Below, piece after piece: positions 1-7,381 of a stretch of DNA of 16,935 nucleotides (positions are counted from its first letter, which is position 1; each line of letters opens with the position of its first letter). The position numbers were made by a program, and so were the translations under genes. Below the pieces are notes generated by a model. That model was not told the origin of the DNA. It did not search any database and saw nothing but the letters and a program-made list of their open reading frames with translations. Source of the stretch: Desulfobacteraceae bacterium (lineage in GTDB: Bacteria; Desulfobacterota; Desulfobacteria; Desulfobacterales; Desulfobacteraceae); NCBI GenBank assembly GCA_022712835.1, contig JAFLJU010000182.1:1-16935 (forward strand), in the 5' to 3' direction.

Positions 1-1414
1 TAAATGTGGTCACAGCCTTTAGGAAAAATGACAGGGCGCAGCGCCTGGATTCTGTCACCACATTCTTTTTGCAAAATTCCAGATGGGCTGCGATTCTTTT
101 TCGATAGTCTGTTTTCTTTTTTACCGTCATTCCTTTATATCTGCCCTGGGTCAAAAATTGCTTTTTTAATCGTCCCATCACGGACCGGGTCAATCGCTTT
201 CTCTTTAATCTCGGGATGTCGTCAAATATGGAAAAATATTCCCGAAGGCTTCTCATGCCAGGTGGGGTTAATTCATCGGAACCATTGTCCAGCAGTATTG
301 ATTCCACCTGAACATCTAACAGTGTTGGCAGGTAAAAGGGGTGCTTGTCCCTGCCCACCACTTCAAGGGGTTTGAAATAATCCACCAGCAGGGCCTGGCG
401 GCCAATCTTTTTAACAGGGAAGAAGGCGGTTTGTTTGGTGATAAGAAGCTTTTTGTGGCCAAAGGGATGTAACCCGCTGGTAAAGGTGGGAATGATGATG
501 AATGCGCCTTCAGGGGTTATCTCTGTCCCATAGGCATCGGTGATGGAGGGCTTGACTGAGATAAAATCTTCGTCTAACCCGGCCGGGATCAGCAGATCCT
601 TTGAGGCATGCTGTTTGGTTATGGGTCGGTTTATCCTGGTTTCCAGAGCCTCTATTCGGGATTTGTTCCGGTCGGTCAGGCTGACGGAAAGGGGGAAGTT
701 CTTTTCTAACAACCCCTTTAACAGTCTTTCTTTCCCCCTGGGAAGTTTGGTCAATATACTAAATTGAGGAGGATCATCTAAGCCCGATAAAATACTTTCA
801 AGATCATTGGAGGAATCTTCCCAGTCCAGGGGATCCGAGGCCCCGTATAAGGACAGATCCCGATTTTCGCAATGGATGAGTTTTTTTAGAATGGTGTTCA
901 CGGCGTCTTTTGTAAAATGGGACCTGATTTTGGGCAATGCCCATTCATTGCACCTCCGGCAAAAATTTGAACACCCCGAGGTCATCTGAAAGGTGACGGC
1001 GTTTGTAAAGAGCCGTTCTTGTTGCCAGTCGGCAAGATCCATTCTTTCTTGCCAGGTATTATATGTCACTTTCTCTGGGTGCCTTGACTGCTCCCGGACA
1101 TTTTTTTGGATGATAGATTGAAGTTCCAGGTATTGGTCAGCGATTTTGGGGGAGGCATGAACCAGGAGAAAGGGTTTAAATTGCTTGAAGGCCACCTGAA
1201 TTTGACGAAGATGTTTTTCCTGGGTTTCCGTCAGATGTCCTGTGTTTAGTCGGGCGCTTTTAAAAATCTGCCCATAGATTATTTCAGCTTTATCACCCTT
1301 GTTCTCATAGACCGCCACCAGAAATGCATTTTTTTTCTCTTCAAAAAATGGATCCGGAATGTTCAAGGAGGTGGGTAACCCAATTGGTTCTAAGTTTTTT
1401 GTGTTTGCCTTCAT
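1..1414 (-). CDS. Radical SAM protein of unknown function (3' end beyond the left edge)
   Basis: I translated this frame by hand from ATG at 1414 to the left edge: 471 codons without a stop, so the C-terminus lies outside the window. An in-frame TAA two codons before the ATG fixes the start region. About 145 N-terminal residues match no domain I recognise. Then comes CSNFCRRC at residues 148-155, the CX3CX2C motif that binds the [4Fe-4S] cluster and SAM in radical SAM enzymes. It is followed by strand-like segments typical of the radical SAM barrel: LYGASDPLDW near 189-198 (the place of the GGEP-type motif), SILTKLP near 219-225, and SVSLTDRN with a following Arg near 243-253. The region after about 310 is basic and also unrecognised, and shows no second CXXC-rich cluster motif before the edge. 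The gene lies on the same strand as dsrMKJOP but behind a strong terminator, so it is probably a separate unit. The ribosome binding site is weak. Substrate unknown; the radical SAM assignment is firm, anything more specific is not. Confidence 0.85.
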   Translation of the reverse strand, partial: MKANTKNLEPIGLPTSLNIPDPFFEEKKNAFLVAVYENKGDKAEIIYGQIFKSARLNTGHLTETQEKHLRQIQVAFKQFKPFLLVHASPKIADQYLELQSIIQKNVREQSRHPEKVTYNTWQERMDLADWQQERLFTNAVTFQMTSGCSNFCRRCNEWALPKIRSHFTKDAVNTILKKLIHCENRDLSLYGASDPLDWEDSSNDLESILSGLDDPPQFSILTKLPRGKERLLKGLLEKNFPLSVSLTDRNKSRIEALETRINRPITKQHASKDLLIPAGLDEDFISVKPSITDAYGTEITPEGAFIIIPTFTSGLHPFGHKKLLITKQTAFFPVKKIGRQALLVDYFKPLEVVGRDKHPFYLPTLLDVQVESILLDNGSDELTPPGMRSLREYFSIFDDIPRLKRKRLTRSVMGRLKKQFLTQGRYKGMTVKKKTDYRKRIAAHLEFCKKNVVTESRRCALSFFLKAVTTF

Positions 1415-1452
1415 TTTTTATATCCAATTGGCAATTTTAGGCATGGAGGCTT

Positions 1453-1494
1453 AAAAAAAAACAGGGGAGCTCTTAATAAAAAAAGCTCCCCTGT
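1453..1494 (-). terminator. Rho-independent terminator of the dsr operon
   Basis: Positions 1461-1471 (ACAGGGGAGCT) and 1484-1494 (AGCTCCCCTGT) form a perfect 11-bp stem with a 12-nt loop. Read on the minus strand the stem is followed by a run of nine U residues (1461-1453), the classical intrinsic terminator. There is no U-run on the plus-strand side, so it acts on minus-strand transcription. It lies 78 bp past the dsrP stop and 39 bp before the radical SAM start codon, separating the two units. Confidence 0.93.
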
Positions 1495-1571
1495 ATCATT
1501 TCTAAGACAATTCTAAGGTTCATAAAATCTGCTGTTTCATTTAAATTTAAATGACCAGCCTATTTAAATGA

Positions 1572-2729
1572 TTACCCCCGAACCTCTTCTTTAACCGTTG
1601 TGGCCAGCTTGTATAGAATCGTCAACACAAGAAATCCGGTTGCATAGACCCCAAGCGTTACCATGATTTCCTTAACCGTGGGGGCATACTCTGTCACATG
1701 GTGGAGAGGGGAGGGCACAAACCCACCGGAAATCATTCCAAGACCCTTGTCAATCCATGCACCGACAAAAATCATGGCACAGGTGACGGGCAGAAGCGTC
1801 TCGTTGTTTCTCAATTTCGGGATGATCAAAAAGACGGCACCCAACCCCATGAGAATAAATGCGGACCACATCCATGGCACCAGAGCATGGTATCCGTGGT
1901 ATCCGAAGAGCAGATACTGTAGATGGGCCATGTGACTTGGGATGCCTGAATAAAATACCACAAAACATTCACAGACAAAGAAGAACAGGTTGGCAATGAC
2001 GGCCCAGCAGACAATTTTTGCAAGGGTCTGCATGGCGTCCCAACCCGGATCAAACTTGGTGAATTTTCTGATAAAGTAGCACAGGATAATCAAAAAGGCA
2101 GGACCCGCTGCAAAAGCGGACGCCAAAAACCTAGGTGCCAATACGGCTGTCAGCCAATATCCACGGCCGGGAAGGCCGCAATACAGATAGGCAGTTACCG
2201 TATGGATGCCAATGGCAAATGGGATTGACAGGTAAATCAGGGGTTTTGTCCATGCCGGGGGCTCTACCTGGTTTCTTTCTGCTTCCAACACCTTCCATCC
2301 AATGACAATGTTCAAGGTCAGATAGCCGTTAAGAACCAGCATATCGTAGAACAGCATGGAGTGGAAAGTGGGGTAGAGCAAAACATTGAGCATCCGGGTC
2401 GGTTGACCTAGATCCACCACAATGAACAGCAGGCACATGATCAAGCAGGCCACTGCCAGAAATTCACCCAAAATGGTGATCCTATGGAATTTTTCATAAT
2501 CATGGAGGTAAAAGGGAATGACGACCATAACGCCACCTGCTGCAACCCCCACAAGAAAGGTAAAGTTGGCGATATAAAATCCCCAGGAAACATCCCGACT
2601 CATTCCGGTGGTCATCAGACCATTCGTGAATTGGTCGACATATGCAAGTGCTCCGGCTCCCATGACAGCGAGCAGAAGGACTATCCATAACCAATAGTTC
2701 TTACTTCCTTTTAAAGCTATCTCAAGCAT
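1572..2729 (-). CDS. dsrP: DsrP, NrfD-like membrane subunit of the DsrMKJOP complex
   Basis: DsrP is the integral membrane quinone-reactive subunit of the sulfite-reduction-associated DsrMKJOP complex; it pairs with the periplasmic iron-sulfur protein DsrO and is thought to exchange electrons with the menaquinone pool. The 385-residue product is almost wholly hydrophobic, with about ten predicted membrane helices starting near residue 13, as in the NrfD/PsrC family (PF03916). No CXXCH or ferredoxin motif is present, as expected. The start at 2729 has GAGAGGCGAG just upstream. It follows dsrO by 11 nt and is the last gene of the operon; the terminator comes 78 bp after its stop. Identity rests on membrane topology together with the invariant M-K-J-O-P gene order. 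Confidence 0.95.
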   Translation of the reverse strand: MLEIALKGSKNYWLWIVLLLAVMGAGALAYVDQFTNGLMTTGMSRDVSWGFYIANFTFLVGVAAGGVMVVIPFYLHDYEKFHRITILGEFLAVACLIMCLLFIVVDLGQPTRMLNVLLYPTFHSMLFYDMLVLNGYLTLNIVIGWKVLEAERNQVEPPAWTKPLIYLSIPFAIGIHTVTAYLYCGLPGRGYWLTAVLAPRFLASAFAAGPAFLIILCYFIRKFTKFDPGWDAMQTLAKIVCWAVIANLFFFVCECFVVFYSGIPSHMAHLQYLLFGYHGYHALVPWMWSAFILMGLGAVFLIIPKLRNNETLLPVTCAMIFVGAWIDKGLGMISGGFVPSPLHHVTEYAPTVKEIMVTLGVYATGFLVLTILYKLATTVKEEVRG

Positions 2730-2740
2730 ACTCGCCTCTC

Positions 2741-3565
2741 TTAAACGACATAGTAAACAGAGGGCTCTGTACCCAGGGCCTGTTTACGTCTGATTGAATA
2801 GTTTTCATTAAGAAGAACCCGAACGTCAGATTCAGGATCTTCAAGATCACCCACAACAATAGCACCCTCACTCGCTTCAACACAATGGGGTTGTTCCCCA
2901 ATGGATAGCCTTTCGGCACACAGGTTGCATTTTTCAACCACCCCCTTGGTCCGGGTGGGAAACTCGGGTACGACTTCATCGATAAAAGGCCTGGGATCCC
3001 TGAAATTGAAACTTCTGGAACCATAGGGGCAGGCAGCCATGCAGAATCGGCATCCGATACAGCGATGAAAATCCATGAGCACAATTCCGTCTTCCCGTTT
3101 AAAAGTGGCCTGGGTCGGGCATGCCTTGACGCAGGGGGCATTTTTGCAATGGTTACAGGTGACCAGAAAGGGAAGATGCTTGAACTTTTCCGCTAAAAAT
3201 TCGTCTTCCTTGTCCGGAAACGCATACTTAAAGTGTTCTTCCCATATCCATTTGATATCCTGGTTAGGGTTGACAGGACGGGTATTGGGAAATTTTTCTT
3301 CATCCACCTCGTGGTTGAAATCAGGTACGTTGTGGGCTTTGTGACAGGCGTGGTTGATACTTTCGACCACTTCTTCGTTAAGTTTATTGGTATCGATTAC
3401 CATGCCCCAGCGATGGGCGGAAAGTGCTTCGTGATTTTTGCCCTTCACCGCCGTGGCAGTCCCATGGGAATCAGATGCAGCAAAGTTCATTGCCGGAGCA
3501 GCACCCAATCCGATGGCAGCAATACCTGCTACTTTAAGAAAGCTTCTTCTGCTCTTTTCCATCAT
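2741..3565 (-). CDS. dsrO: DsrO, Tat-exported periplasmic ferredoxin-like subunit
   Basis: DsrO is the periplasmic iron-sulfur subunit that relays electrons between the cytochrome DsrJ and the membrane protein DsrP. I place the start at ATG 3565 (274 aa): AAGGAG lies 5 nt upstream and the start overlaps the dsrJ stop as ATGA; a second ATG follows directly at 3562. The N-terminus carries a twin-arginine signal, SRRSFLK at residues 5-11, followed by a hydrophobic stretch and a probable cleavage site near AMNFAA. Cluster-binding cysteines are C137/C140/C145/C149, C169/C172/C175/C179 and C213/C216/C228. In the place of the first cluster motif of DMSO-reductase B-type proteins there is only one cysteine (C74, in HACHKAH), so fewer than four clusters are likely. 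A longer reading from 3601 is open but lacks a suitable ribosome binding site and would bury the Tat signal. Confidence 0.95.
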   Translation of the reverse strand: MMEKSRRSFLKVAGIAAIGLGAAPAMNFAASDSHGTATAVKGKNHEALSAHRWGMVIDTNKLNEEVVESINHACHKAHNVPDFNHEVDEEKFPNTRPVNPNQDIKWIWEEHFKYAFPDKEDEFLAEKFKHLPFLVTCNHCKNAPCVKACPTQATFKREDGIVLMDFHRCIGCRFCMAACPYGSRSFNFRDPRPFIDEVVPEFPTRTKGVVEKCNLCAERLSIGEQPHCVEASEGAIVVGDLEDPESDVRVLLNENYSIRRKQALGTEPSVYYVV

Positions 3566-3957
3566 TTGATCTCCTTGGGGGTTGTGTGACATTCCCAGCA
3601 ATAGGGTGTTACCGATGCATAGGTATGACAGCTGTCACAAAATTTTTCTTTGTCTTCATGGCAGCCAAGACAGGAGTTCTCCCCTGTGGAAAGGCTCATA
3701 TTAAATTCATGCCCATTGGCAGCCGTGTACATTCGGTCTGCATCCCTGACAACGGAGTCTCTCCAATCATCTAAAAGAGACATGTGGTTGGCTCTCATGT
3801 CGAACTTGTCCAACACACATTTTTTGGCCGCCTTGGCCTTGGCGGACAGTTCCGGCTCAGGTGCTGCCTGGGTAGTTGTCACCATGTTGAACCAGATGGG
3901 AGACAGTACGGCGGCGACAAATATCACAAGTCCTGCGATAATGGTGTTTTTATTCAT
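3562..3957 (-). CDS. dsrJ: DsrJ, periplasmic triheme cytochrome c
   Basis: DsrJ is the small triheme cytochrome c of the complex, held at the periplasmic face. The 131-residue product has an N-terminal membrane anchor or uncleaved signal (about residues 5-23) and three CXXCH haem-attachment motifs packed in the last 36 residues: CLGCH 96-100, CDSCH 107-111 and CWECH 120-124. Cys47 (in AAKKCVLD) sits where the DsrJ family has a conserved cysteine that serves as an unusual axial haem ligand in the Allochromatium vinosum protein. The start codon overlaps the dsrK stop by one base (TAATG), and the run of Glu codons at the end of dsrK doubles as its Shine-Dalgarno sequence. The stop overlaps the dsrO start, so the three genes are translationally coupled. 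Confidence 0.96.
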   Translation of the reverse strand: MNKNTIIAGLVIFVAAVLSPIWFNMVTTTQAAPEPELSAKAKAAKKCVLDKFDMRANHMSLLDDWRDSVVRDADRMYTAANGHEFNMSLSTGENSCLGCHEDKEKFCDSCHTYASVTPYCWECHTTPKEIK

Positions 3958-5606
3958 TATTCTTCCTCCTCAAAACCCGGCAATGGTTCCATTCTCAGGT
4001 CCTGGGTTCTATTCTTTTCACCTGGGAGAATCAACGCATTTCCCACCAGCTCATGGACGCCGTATACTTCCACTTCCGGTACCCAGTATTCACACAGGGT
4101 GGAAAGGGCGGCCCTGTCAATGGCACAGATGGTACCCAGGGTGTTGACCCCATATTTTTCATGAACATGTTTGACGGCATTGGCACGGGGCAGGGCTCCG
4201 GCCATTCTCAATTCCATATTTTCTCCGGCGTTAAGGCCAGATCCTGATCCGCAGCAAAAGGTTTGCTCCCGGATGGTGTTGGGGGGCATCTCATAAAAAT
4301 TATCACAAACATTCTGGATCACGTACCTGGGTTCGTCTAAAAGACCCATGCCCCTGGCCGTGTTACAGGAATCATGGTAGGTCATGATGCGGTTGGAATT
4401 TCGAGATTTGTCCAGTTCAAGTTTCCCATGTTTGATCAAATCGGCTGTGAATTCCGTGATATGAACCATCTTGGTGGATTTTGCATTTTCAAAAACCGTT
4501 CCTGTGATGGGGTTTACCGGTACTTCCAGAAAATCGGCAGGGCCGTTCATGGTATCCATGTACTGGTTAATTACCCGCCACATGTGACCGCATTCGCCGC
4601 CCAGTATCCATTTGACGCCAAGGCGTTTGGCCTCCAAATACATTTTGGCATTGAGGCGTTTCATGGTTTCATGGGAGGTAAAGGAACCAAAGTTACCGCC
4701 TTCGGAAGCATAGGTACTCCAGGTCACATCCAGGTTATACTTATCTTTGAGATATTTGAACAGAATCAGATACCCCTGGCAGGTATAGGTGCCTGGATCG
4801 GCAAATACGTCGCCTGAAGGGGTAATAAAAAGGATATCCGCTCCTTTTTTCATATACTGGGGCTCACAATTGACCCCGGTGATCTCTTCAATATCTTCCA
4901 CGAAGAAATCCAGCATGTCCTTGAAGGCATGGGGCTGAATACCCAGATGGTTACCGGTCTGGTAACAATTGGAAACTGGGGTTGCAATCCAGTCGATGTT
5001 AAGCCCGATGAGGTTGAACAATTCTCTTGCCATGATGGTGATTTCCGCCGTATCAATTCCATAGGGGCAGAAAACCGAGCATCGACGGCATTCGGTACAT
5101 TGGAAAAAATAGTACCACAGCTCCTTGAGCACATCCAGGGTCAAGGGGCGGTTGCCGCCCAATCGCTGGCCACCGGGAATTTTGCTTAAAATTTTTCCGG
5201 CGGTGGTAAAATCATTTCGATAGACGCTTCTGAGCAGCTCGGCCCTTAAGACCGGCATGTTTTTGGGATCACCAGTGCCAAGGAAGAAATGACACTTGTC
5301 TGCACAGGCGCCGCAGCGGACACATACGTCCATGAATATTTTAAAGGTTCTAAATTTATCCAGGCGTTCCTTGATACCCTCATGGAGAATCTGCTGCCAG
5401 TCTTCCGGCAGTTTCCAATCATCTTCCAACGGGTTCCAGGCTCTGGCATTGGGTAGCCCTAATCTTTCAACACTTTCAGCTTTTGCCGCGTAACAATACA
5501 TCCCGGGTCTGATCTGGACGGATTTGGTGGTGTCCATCCAATTGCCTGATCCCGGGCTATAATCGATCTTATCTAATGCATCATCCGGTGTAAGTTTGTC
5601 AGACAT
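3957..5606 (-). CDS. dsrK: DsrK, HdrD-like cytoplasmic catalytic subunit
   Basis: DsrK is the cytoplasmic iron-sulfur subunit related to heterodisulfide reductase HdrD and is thought to reduce the DsrC trisulfide made by DsrAB. The 549-residue product has two classical [4Fe-4S] motifs, C95/C98/C101/C105 and C170/C173/C176/C180 (the latter followed by PYGID). It also has cysteines of the CCG-type domain that binds the special active-site cluster: C339 (GGECGH), C414 (HDSCNTARG), C451-C452 (CCGSGSG) and C494. There is no signal peptide, in keeping with a cytoplasmic site. The start at 5606 has AAGGAG overlapping the dsrM stop, with 3 nt between the genes. Length and motif order are normal for sulfate reducers. 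Confidence 0.97.
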   Translation of the reverse strand: MSDKLTPDDALDKIDYSPGSGNWMDTTKSVQIRPGMYCYAAKAESVERLGLPNARAWNPLEDDWKLPEDWQQILHEGIKERLDKFRTFKIFMDVCVRCGACADKCHFFLGTGDPKNMPVLRAELLRSVYRNDFTTAGKILSKIPGGQRLGGNRPLTLDVLKELWYYFFQCTECRRCSVFCPYGIDTAEITIMARELFNLIGLNIDWIATPVSNCYQTGNHLGIQPHAFKDMLDFFVEDIEEITGVNCEPQYMKKGADILFITPSGDVFADPGTYTCQGYLILFKYLKDKYNLDVTWSTYASEGGNFGSFTSHETMKRLNAKMYLEAKRLGVKWILGGECGHMWRVINQYMDTMNGPADFLEVPVNPITGTVFENAKSTKMVHITEFTADLIKHGKLELDKSRNSNRIMTYHDSCNTARGMGLLDEPRYVIQNVCDNFYEMPPNTIREQTFCCGSGSGLNAGENMELRMAGALPRANAVKHVHEKYGVNTLGTICAIDRAALSTLCEYWVPEVEVYGVHELVGNALILPGEKNRTQDLRMEPLPGFEEEE

Positions 5607-5609
5607 TTA

Positions 5610-6617
5610 TTACTCCTTCTTATCCACCGGCAGTCCGGCTTCAATCATTTTTTCTCTGAAGTGATCTTCATACTGTGCATAGGTATGGGTATCCACATCA
5701 TAATTCCAGGGGTTCACATGTCTCTTGGCCCGGGTGTTATTGGCCATGTTTCGGGTGGGGCTTAAGAATATGCCGCCCGCGTGCATGAGCTTGCTTGCCG
5801 GGAAATATGCGAAAAGAACACAAACCATAAATACATGGGCATAAAAAAGACCGCCCACCCCTTCTGGGATGACCGGTGCAAAGGTTGCAAGACCCATGGT
5901 CAGGGTTTTGATACCAATGATATCCACCTTGGTGAAATACCGCATGGCAATACCGGTGGCGGCAATGCCGATGATCAGGAACAAGGGAAAATAATCGGCT
6001 GCCTGGGAAATATAGGTAACCTTGGTATCAAATATTCTTCTGCCCAGCAAAAACAGGGTGGCGGCCAGCAGTACCACACCGGACAGAAAAATGCCGGGCA
6101 GGCCCAGTTGAACAATGCCGTCAAAGTATTCCAGAAAGGTGAGGCAGGAGGGAACAGGAGATGTAAAAAACCTGAAATGCCTGAGCACAACGACCAGAAA
6201 AGAATAATGGAAGGCAAGAGCTCCCAGCCATAGAAAAATTTCCCATGAATAGGAAAGTTTGTTGGATACGTTCCGGTTAAATGCTGCCTTTGTGTTTCGA
6301 AACAGAGACCTGAAAAGAAAAATTTCAAGCACCATCCGCACAAAAACACCGGAGGCCGTATTGGGGTTGTCAATGCAGTTCTGTTTTACCCAGGGTAAGG
6401 ATTTCTGTTGGCCGCAGGTTGTGGGAATCCTGAACGGAACCGCAGAAGATGCCCATCCCATGACTTTGACAACAAAGCCAACCAGAAAGGCAATAACCGA
6501 TAGGTAGGGAAATACTATCCCAAAGAACCACTGTAGCCCTGCTCCCTCAACCCCTGTGTAGGCCACTAGGAAAAGCAGAAAAACAGTTGTAAGGGGGATC
6601 AAGTACTTTTGATTCAT
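5610..6617 (-). CDS. dsrM: DsrM, NarI-like haem b membrane subunit
   Basis: DsrM is the diheme cytochrome b subunit (nitrate reductase gamma/HdrE-like) that moves electrons between the quinone pool and DsrK. The 335-residue product has two N-terminal helices (about 5-22 and 31-53), a loop with Cys68 and Cys81, then membrane segments with candidate haem b histidines H137, H147, H261 and H279. The C-terminal 50 residues are hydrophilic and presumably contact DsrK. The start at 6617 is preceded by a strong GAGGTGG ribosome binding site. It is the first dsr gene proper, 53 nt after the RsbRD-like gene, with a hairpin in that gap. dsrK follows 3 nt later. Confidence 0.96.
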   Translation of the reverse strand: MNQKYLIPLTTVFLLFLVAYTGVEGAGLQWFFGIVFPYLSVIAFLVGFVVKVMGWASSAVPFRIPTTCGQQKSLPWVKQNCIDNPNTASGVFVRMVLEIFLFRSLFRNTKAAFNRNVSNKLSYSWEIFLWLGALAFHYSFLVVVLRHFRFFTSPVPSCLTFLEYFDGIVQLGLPGIFLSGVVLLAATLFLLGRRIFDTKVTYISQAADYFPLFLIIGIAATGIAMRYFTKVDIIGIKTLTMGLATFAPVIPEGVGGLFYAHVFMVCVLFAYFPASKLMHAGGIFLSPTRNMANNTRAKRHVNPWNYDVDTHTYAQYEDHFREKMIEAGLPVDKKE

Positions 6618-6640
6618 CTTATAACCACCTCGTTATTTTT

Positions 6641-6667
6641 GTATGACAAACCTAAATTTTGTCATAC
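6641..6667 (-). repeat. 10-bp inverted repeat between the RsbRD-like gene and dsrM
   Basis: GTATGACAAA (6641-6650) and TTTGTCATAC (6658-6667) form a perfect 10-bp stem with a 7-nt loop. It begins 3 nt after the stop codon of the RsbRD-like gene and ends about 10 nt before the dsrM ribosome binding site. No U-run follows on the minus strand, so it is not a standard terminator. It could be an mRNA processing or stability hairpin, or an operator for a dimeric regulator. The structure is certain, the role is not. Confidence 0.75.
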
Positions 6668-6670
6668 CTG

Positions 6671-7186
6671 TTAAAATTTTTTAGAGCCAAGGAGATCTTC
6701 TTCCGTGAGCTCTGCTACTAAACCTGCCCTTTCAAAGGCCTTGTGAATGCGTCTTTTGCTTTCAGTGGACTTTAAAAGGAATATTTCTTCTTTACATTTC
6801 ATGAACTTATTGAATCCTGCCAGGGCAATATGATCCACCATGTGGTCAAATTGTCTTAACTGCGATTCCTCCAGAAATTTTTCACCAATTTTTTTGAGAG
6901 CGAATATAAAACTGACCGCATCCGAGGCATCAAATGCCTGGACTGCCCTGATGCGAATGACGGGATCAAGGGCCTTTTCAAGGGTTGTTTCTGTATACTC
7001 AGCCGAGATCAGATCAAGAACATCCCCAAGGCTTTCCCGGGTGACTGCCCCCACGGGGTTGTCAAATCGATTGGCATCTTTTCCTAGTATTCTGGCGCTG
7101 TCTTTGGGGTAGGTATTAATGGTGGCCTTGAACCATTCTTGTAATAGAAGGCCCTTATTTTTTTTAAGCGTCTGTTTTATATCCAT
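6671..7186 (-). CDS. RsbRD N-terminal-domain-like protein at the head of the dsr operon
   Basis: A 171-residue soluble protein, probably all-helical, without signal peptide, membrane helix or metal-binding cysteines. Features such as LLLQEWFKATINTYP near residues 14-28, the VGAVTRESLGDVLDLI segment near 45-60 and the DASDAVSFIFALKK segment near 85-98 resemble the RsbRD-type N-terminal sensory domain (PF14361). The STAS output domain of true RsbR stressosome proteins is absent; the product ends about 20 residues past the helical domain. It is the first gene after the promoter at 7239-7267 and reads in the same direction as dsrM, so it is presumably co-transcribed with dsrMKJOP. From memory, similar genes precede dsrM in other sulfate reducers. 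A role in sensing redox or stress, or in assembling the complex, is inference. Confidence 0.78.
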   Translation of the reverse strand: MDIKQTLKKNKGLLLQEWFKATINTYPKDSARILGKDANRFDNPVGAVTRESLGDVLDLISAEYTETTLEKALDPVIRIRAVQAFDASDAVSFIFALKKIGEKFLEESQLRQFDHMVDHIALAGFNKFMKCKEEIFLLKSTESKRRIHKAFERAGLVAELTEEDLLGSKKF

Positions 7187-7238
7187 TTTTCTCAGCTATA
7201 ATATTTATCGGTCAATTACATCTATAATCGTTAGCAAG

Positions 7239-7267
7239 GATATAAACTTCCTTAAATTTTATGTCAA
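7239..7267 (-). promoter_or_regulatory. Sigma70-like promoter of the RsbRD-dsrMKJOP operon
   Basis: On the minus strand TTGACA (7267-7262) is a perfect -35 box, followed after 17 nt by TATATC (7244-7239), a fair -10 box. The inferred transcription start is about 45 nt before the ATG at 7186. This is the only strong promoter-like match I see upstream of the operon. Confidence 0.6.
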
Positions 7268-7290
7268 GGGTAAAAGCGCTTTAAATCGCC

Positions 7291-7308
7291 AGTGAAAAAG
7301 GCTCACAA
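7291..7308 (-). promoter_or_regulatory. Imperfect CRP/FNR-family-like dyad upstream of the dsr promoter
   Basis: On the minus strand TTGTGA (7308-7303) is followed by seven bases and then TCACT (7295-7291). It resembles the TGTGA-N6-TCACA sites of the CRP/FNR family, to which the sulfate-reducer regulator HcpR belongs, but the spacer is one base too long and the right arm is not exact. Its centre is roughly 67 bp upstream of the inferred transcription start, a reasonable activator position. Tentative. Confidence 0.25.
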
Positions 7309-7310
7309 CC

Positions 7311-7352
7311 CCTGGGCATCTGCCCGTCCCAAGCACTATTCCCAGGTTTTTT
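7311..7352 (+). terminator. Terminator-like hairpin with T-run and no annotated gene ahead of it
   Basis: CCTGGG (7311-7316) pairs with CCCAGG (7341-7346), followed at once by six T residues (7347-7352). A second, alternative small hairpin, GGGCA-TC-TGCCC, lies at 7314-7325. On the plus strand this has the shape of an intrinsic terminator, but no plus-strand gene precedes it: the neighbouring gene on that side is on the opposite strand. The 24-nt loop makes it weaker than the dsr terminator. It may end a small RNA or be chance. Confidence 0.35.
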
Positions 7353-7381
7353 ATCATGGATTTTTTTAGCATCTACAAAAT

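Noticed and set aside
4..989. Three plus-strand reading frames (4-375, 540-767, 807-989)
   Set aside because: They lie opposite the continuous minus-strand radical SAM frame, which has recognisable motifs; these short frames have none and no ribosome binding sites.
1380..1431. Two copies of CCAATTGG (1380-1387 and 1424-1431) around the radical SAM start
   Set aside because: An 8-bp palindrome pair could be an operator, but one copy is inside the coding sequence and the match is too short to support a site.
1538..1553. Palindrome CATTTAAATTTAAATG after dsrP
   Set aside because: AT-only core between the dsrP stop and the real terminator; no U-run and no gene start nearby, so likely chance or part of the 3' UTR.
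2722..3141. Minus-strand frame of 139 codons overlapping dsrO
   Set aside because: It is an alternate frame of dsrO without recognisable motifs; the dsrO frame carries the cluster cysteines.
7261..7352. Known riboswitch in the divergent intergenic region
   Set aside because: Small stems are present, but I could not match them to the conserved cores of cyclic-di-GMP, cobalamin, SAM or other common classes.
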